DNA from: Lachnospiraceae bacterium
Lineage (GTDB): Bacteria > Bacillota > Clostridia > Lachnospirales > Lachnospiraceae
Direction: 5' to 3'
Length of the DNA: 44,242 nucleotides
Assembly: GCA_022769625.1 (NCBI GenBank)
Contig: JALEJP010000005.1
Location: 1-44,242, forward strand
Both the position numbers and the translations under genes were made by a program. The stretch's first letter is position 1. Every line of letters starts with the position of its first letter. The notes below the pieces were generated by a model. That model was not told where the DNA came from. It did not search any database and saw only the letters and a program-made list of their open reading frames with translations. Shown in pieces: positions 41,590 through 44,242 of this stretch.

Positions 41590-42081
41590 CTATTCTTTGA
41601 CATATTCAAAAAGCTGCCTCACTTCACAGCCTTTTTTTTCATAATACGCAAGCATTTCATCCACCTTCTTCAAATCATAGCTTGTAACACAGTCAGAGAG
41701 CACATGTACCATGTAGCCTGCTTTCACCATGTTATAGCAGGTAGATTTCACACAAGCTGTTGCATCAGCTCCACATACATAAAACTCATCAAGTCCATTA
41801 TCAGCTATAAAGTGAGTAAAATCTACACTGGTTAATGCGTTTGCCTTCGTTTTCACAAAAATATGGTCTGACACCACTGAAAGTTCCGGTACAAGCTGCT
41901 CACCCTTTGTATCTGGCTTGAAGGTTCTGGTACCGGCTGTAATATTATTGTGCTTAATATAGACAATCATCATTTCTTTGCCTTGCGCCCATTCCACTGC
42001 TTTATTTATATTATCAATAATATTTATATAGTTCTTTGTAATATCGTTCTGAATATCTATAATTACTAAAGCCTTGCTCAT
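41590..42081 (-). CDS. Isochorismatase-like cysteine hydrolase
   Basis: 163 residues. The catalytic triad of the family is visible: Asp9 in LVIIDIQND, Lys77 in IFVKTKANALTS and Cys110 in VCGADATACVKSTCYNM. Members hydrolyse amides such as nicotinamide or related small molecules. The exact substrate is unknown. The AAAAGGAAGTGTAAAGGAA stretch before the ATG provides a ribosome binding site and overlaps the end of the upstream broken gene. It is 44 nt upstream of the GNAT gene on the same strand. Confidence 0.88.
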   Translation of the reverse strand: MSKALVIIDIQNDITKNYINIIDNINKAVEWAQGKEMMIVYIKHNNITAGTRTFKPDTKGEQLVPELSVVSDHIFVKTKANALTSVDFTHFIADNGLDEFYVCGADATACVKSTCYNMVKAGYMVHVLSDCVTSYDLKKVDEMLAYYEKKGCEVRQLFEYVKE

Positions 42082-42086
42082 TTCCT

Positions 42087-42519
42087 TTACACTTCCTTTT
42101 TACATACTGGATGTCTGATTACAGTCTTCCACTTCTCAGGAGCTACCTTTCTTGCATCGGACATATATATTTCATGGTGAAGTCTGCCATCGCTAAAGTC
42201 ATTACGGTATCCGTTATCTTCAAGAAATTTATTCATAATTGCAACAGTTGTGGGCTCATCATCAAAAGGTCCGTGGTGCATAATCTGAACGCAGTGGTGG
42301 AACTACATACTCGAAAAATCCTTCAATCTTATAATCTGACTTATAGCTCAATTTCAAAGTATAAGCTATAGCATATAATACGTCGACCGCCTGCTGATAT
42401 TCGCCGCCTTCTTCGTTCGGATTACCTTTTCCTCTTACAGCTATGTAATTTGCTTTTGGAACAGTCATTATTTCAGGCGTATTCTTTGGCAATATCACTT
42501 TCACTTCCTGATTTATCAT
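42087..42519 (-). pseudogene. GyrI-like small-molecule-binding protein gene with an internal deletion
   Basis: The N-terminal frame, from ATG 42517-42519, reads MINQEVKVILPKNTPEIMTV and VRGKGNPNEEGGEYQQAVDV to FFEYVVPPL. It then goes out of frame and stops at 42262. A second frame continues with CVQIMHHGPFDDEPTTVAIM to the end at 42087. Together these are the two ends of a GyrI-like protein, and roughly the middle third (after VPPL) is missing. A simple deletion with frameshift explains this. The residual downstream frame might still be translated, but without its ligand pocket. Confidence 0.82.
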
Positions 42520-42561
42520 ACCACCTGTAACACGACACCTGTGTGTCATGTTCGATTTATA

Positions 42562-42603
42562 TTATACACAATAAATAACAATTTTGTTATTTATTGTGTA
42601 TAA
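42562..42603. repeat. 42-bp near-perfect palindrome
   Basis: Arms of 20 bp (42562-42581 and 42584-42603) with a 2-nt centre, core ACACAATAAATAACAA. It is entirely AT-rich. On the minus strand its edge forms TGTGTATAAT, an extended -10 box directed at the GyrI-like gene. A repressor-binding operator is more likely than a terminator. Confidence 0.65.
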
Positions 42604-42834
42604 AGCTTATTGCATTGGGTCTATTTCAAATAAATATCTCTAAAGGCCCAAAACAAGCTTCATTTGTAGCTTAAATCACCCCTTTTGAGAAGCATTTGGG
42701 CATATAGAGAATTTTTGTTATATTGATCCTATGTTTTTGCAATTTCCTGGGTCCTTGCCACAAAAAAATAGCATATGCCCATAGTAGATAGTTTAGTTTC
42801 TGAAAGGATATCTTATCTTCAGGTTGAACGGAAA
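42604..42834. other. AT-rich stretch with no recognisable gene
   Basis: I see only short fragments. GGGCATAT at 42698-42705 is repeated inverted at 42773-42780. An ATG at 42775 opens a plus-strand frame to 42924 beginning MPIVDSLVSERISYLQVERK, which looks protein-like, but its second half is antisense to the antitoxin remnant. It may be a scar of a lost mobile element. Confidence 0.3.
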
Positions 42835-42951
42835 CTACAAGAAATGATAAAAGAAAAAAGTCCATACGAGATCTCGCTCCTGTTCCTTGTGTGCGATGTT
42901 GGAAATCTCAGTTGTATTGCGTAAATCCTTAATTGGCATTATAAGTGGCAT
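42835..42951 (-). pseudogene. Truncated Phd/YefM-type antitoxin gene
   Basis: From ATG 42949-42951, with AAAGGAG 9-10 nt upstream, the frame reads MPLIMPIKDLRNTTEISNIA and HKEQE. This is the DNA-binding start of a YefM/Phd antitoxin. It then changes to unrelated RDLVWTFFFYHFL and stops after 38 codons. Full-length relatives continue with a segment around GYGDLVVMS and are about 80-90 residues. No toxin gene follows, so this is a decayed toxin-antitoxin unit. Confidence 0.7.
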
Positions 42952-42994
42952 GATTCTGCACTCCTTTCATGGTCATAATTACCGGCACCCCAAC

Positions 42995-43024
42995 ATTTTA
43001 TTGGGAGAAGAATTCCAATAAAAT
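42995..43024. promoter_or_regulatory. Inverted repeat before the WYL regulator gene
   Basis: ATTTTATTGG (42995-43004) and CCAATAAAAT (43015-43024), 10-bp perfect arms one helical turn apart, 43 nt before the regulator's start. This spacing suits a dimeric DNA-binding protein and suggests autoregulation. Confidence 0.6.
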
Positions 43025-43067
43025 ATATGATAAAATGTCAACAAAACCAAATTAGGAGCGGCACATA

Positions 43068-43988
43068 ATGAAAGTTGACAGAATGTTAGAGATTATTATT
43101 TATTTAATAAACCATGACAATGTTCCGGCTAGTTATCTGGCGGAACGTTTTCATGTATCTGTACGAACAATACAGAGAGATATGGTTAGTATTTCTTCCA
43201 TTGGGATACCCGTTTATTCAGAAGGTGGAAAATATGGAGGATATTCTATTTTACCAACCTATAAAGTAAAAAATAGTGACATAAATAGTGATGAGCAGCA
43301 AATGATCATAAAAGCGTTGGAAAGTCTGGCAACATCCTATACGAATGATACATTAAATTCTCTGATTGAAAAGTATAATGCTATTATAGAAAAAGAAGGT
43401 GGGCAAAAAGTATTCTGGGATTTTAGTGTGACAAAGGAGAATGCTCAGGTACAGGATATGAATCAATTGTTGGAGCAGGCTATAACTGAAAGAAAATATA
43501 TTGTATTTGAATATCGCAATGCTAATGGAAAAAGGTCAAATCCTTCCGTAGAACCATTGGCAATTCATTATAAGTGGTATGCATGGTACTTATTTGCATA
43601 TTCAGAAGAAAAGAAACAATATCGAACATTTAAGGTTGCAAGAATGCAAAATTTAAAAATTCTTAATAAGATTTCAACTTTAGAACATGATAATGTTGAA
43701 AAACTTATGAAAGAATCTGAACAGGCTTACTATCAGACTTGCATTCATATTGAGGTTCAATTTCCTCATGAAGAAGTTAGTTTAATGGAAGAATATTTTC
43801 CGGATTGCCCTGTGGAACAAATAACGGAAACAACGAGTCGAATATTTATTGATGTACCAGCAAAGGAAAGATTATGGAAGGCATTATTGCTTAGTTTTGG
43901 AAATAGGGTAAAAGTAATAGGCCCAGAGAATTATAAAAAAGAGCTGATTGAAACAGCTCAAAAATTTTTGTCTAATTACGACATATAG
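43068..43988 (+). CDS. WYL-domain transcriptional regulator (YafY-like)
   Basis: 306 residues: an N-terminal HTH (residues 1-60, ASYLAERFHVSVRTIQRDMV), the WYL domain (about 135-205, with VEPLAIHYKWYAWYLFAYSE and YRTFKVARMQNLKIL) and a C-terminal WCX extension. WYL proteins bind small ligands or nucleic acid and regulate accessory genes. AGGAGCGGCACATA precedes the ATG. Codon use is AT-rich compared with the left part of the window. The regulator faces away from the GyrI-like/isochorismatase/GNAT operon, which are typical WYL neighbours. Confidence 0.92.
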   Translation: MKVDRMLEIIIYLINHDNVPASYLAERFHVSVRTIQRDMVSISSIGIPVYSEGGKYGGYSILPTYKVKNSDINSDEQQMIIKALESLATSYTNDTLNSLIEKYNAIIEKEGGQKVFWDFSVTKENAQVQDMNQLLEQAITERKYIVFEYRNANGKRSNPSVEPLAIHYKWYAWYLFAYSEEKKQYRTFKVARMQNLKILNKISTLEHDNVEKLMKESEQAYYQTCIHIEVQFPHEEVSLMEEYFPDCPVEQITETTSRIFIDVPAKERLWKALLLSFGNRVKVIGPENYKKELIETAQKFLSNYDI

Positions 43989-44087
43989 TTGTCGTCGGCA
44001 ATATGTATAATATGATCATTCACTATACAAAGTGAACTGCAATAATTCAACTATTGAATTAAAAATGCTTTATGGAGGAATATACAT

Positions 44088-44242
44088 ATGCTAGACAGTA
44101 AAAAAGTAAAAGAAATCCTTTTTTCTCTGGGTGCGGATTTATGTGGAATTGCCGGTACAGACAGGTTTGGCGATGCACCGAAAGGATATCATCCGCTGGA
44201 TGTGATGCCGTCCTGTAAATCTGTGATATCTTTCGGATGCAG
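44088..44242 (+). CDS. 4Fe-4S protein related to epoxyqueuosine reductase (cut by window end)
   Basis: The first 51 residues only: MLDSKKVKEILFSLGADLCG, then IAGTDRFGDAPKGYHPLDVM and SVISFGC. This is the usual opening of QueG-like corrinoid/4Fe-4S proteins and of short stand-alone relatives. The ATG follows TGGAGGAATATACAT. Iron-sulfur motifs would lie beyond the edge, so the exact subfamily cannot be fixed. Confidence 0.7.
   Translation, partial: MLDSKKVKEILFSLGADLCGIAGTDRFGDAPKGYHPLDVMPSCKSVISFGC

Noticed and set aside
42698-42780. GGGCATAT inverted pair considered as insertion-sequence ends
   Set aside because: Only 8 bp match, the enclosed 67 bp encode nothing recognisable and no target duplication is visible.
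1-44242. CRISPR arrays, tRNA and rRNA genes
   Set aside because: No regularly spaced direct repeats and no tRNA- or rRNA-like sequences were seen on either strand by eye.

Overview
The window reads like a chromosomal segment of an anaerobic, low-to-moderate-GC Firmicute, most likely a gut Lachnospiraceae-type Clostridium relative. The signs are a DUF4317 gene, AGGAGG-type ribosome binding sites, a proline T-box, a eukaryote-like ProRS with a separate deacylase, a PPi-type phosphofructokinase, ferredoxin-linked 2-oxoacid oxidoreductase and a DUF2935 gene. It carries no rRNA, tRNA, CRISPR array or intact insertion sequence that I could recognise.

Layout. 0-2.7 kb: the tail of an unknown gene, then a CdaR-type sugar-diacid regulator followed by glycerate kinase. 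3.0-4.3 kb: a membrane-tethered FKBP-type isomerase with a repeat-like cytosolic half. 4.3-11.0 kb (minus strand): a complete branched-chain amino-acid ABC transporter (livK-H-M-G-F), then a cytidylate-kinase-like protein, a small [2Fe-2S] protein and a ZIP metal transporter. 11.4-15.1 kb: PPi-type phosphofructokinase, and a T-box-controlled proS with an overlapping trans-editing deacylase. 15.3-18.4 kb: DUF4317 and an ammonium channel fused to a P-II domain behind a leader attenuator. 18.6-24.3 kb: an isolated rsmH, a sucrose module (amylosucrase-like GH13 plus fructokinase), and a divergent DUF624/YcxB-like membrane pair. 24.6-30.0 kb: an AGCS amino-acid symporter, a decayed multicopper oxidase beside DUF2935, and polyphosphate kinase.

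30.3-40.6 kb is the most coherent block. It holds a sodium:solute symporter divergent from an aminotransferase and an amidohydrolase, then the operon trpR-like regulator - iorA - iorB - paaK - ACT protein, divergent from a second acyl-CoA ligase. Together these can interconvert aromatic amino acids, arylpyruvates, arylacetyl-CoAs and arylacetates. Four copies of TTTAAA-N3-TTAAA lie in its promoter regions. Two of them sit in the same orientation just downstream of well-formed -10 boxes, which suggests one local regulon under the TrpR-family protein.

40.7-44.2 kb is visibly more AT-rich and looks like an accessory patch. It has a GNAT/YoaP protein, an isochorismatase-like hydrolase, a GyrI-like gene broken by an internal deletion, a truncated Phd/YefM-type antitoxin, two strong palindromes and a WYL regulator, and ends in a QueG-like 4Fe-4S protein cut by the window edge.
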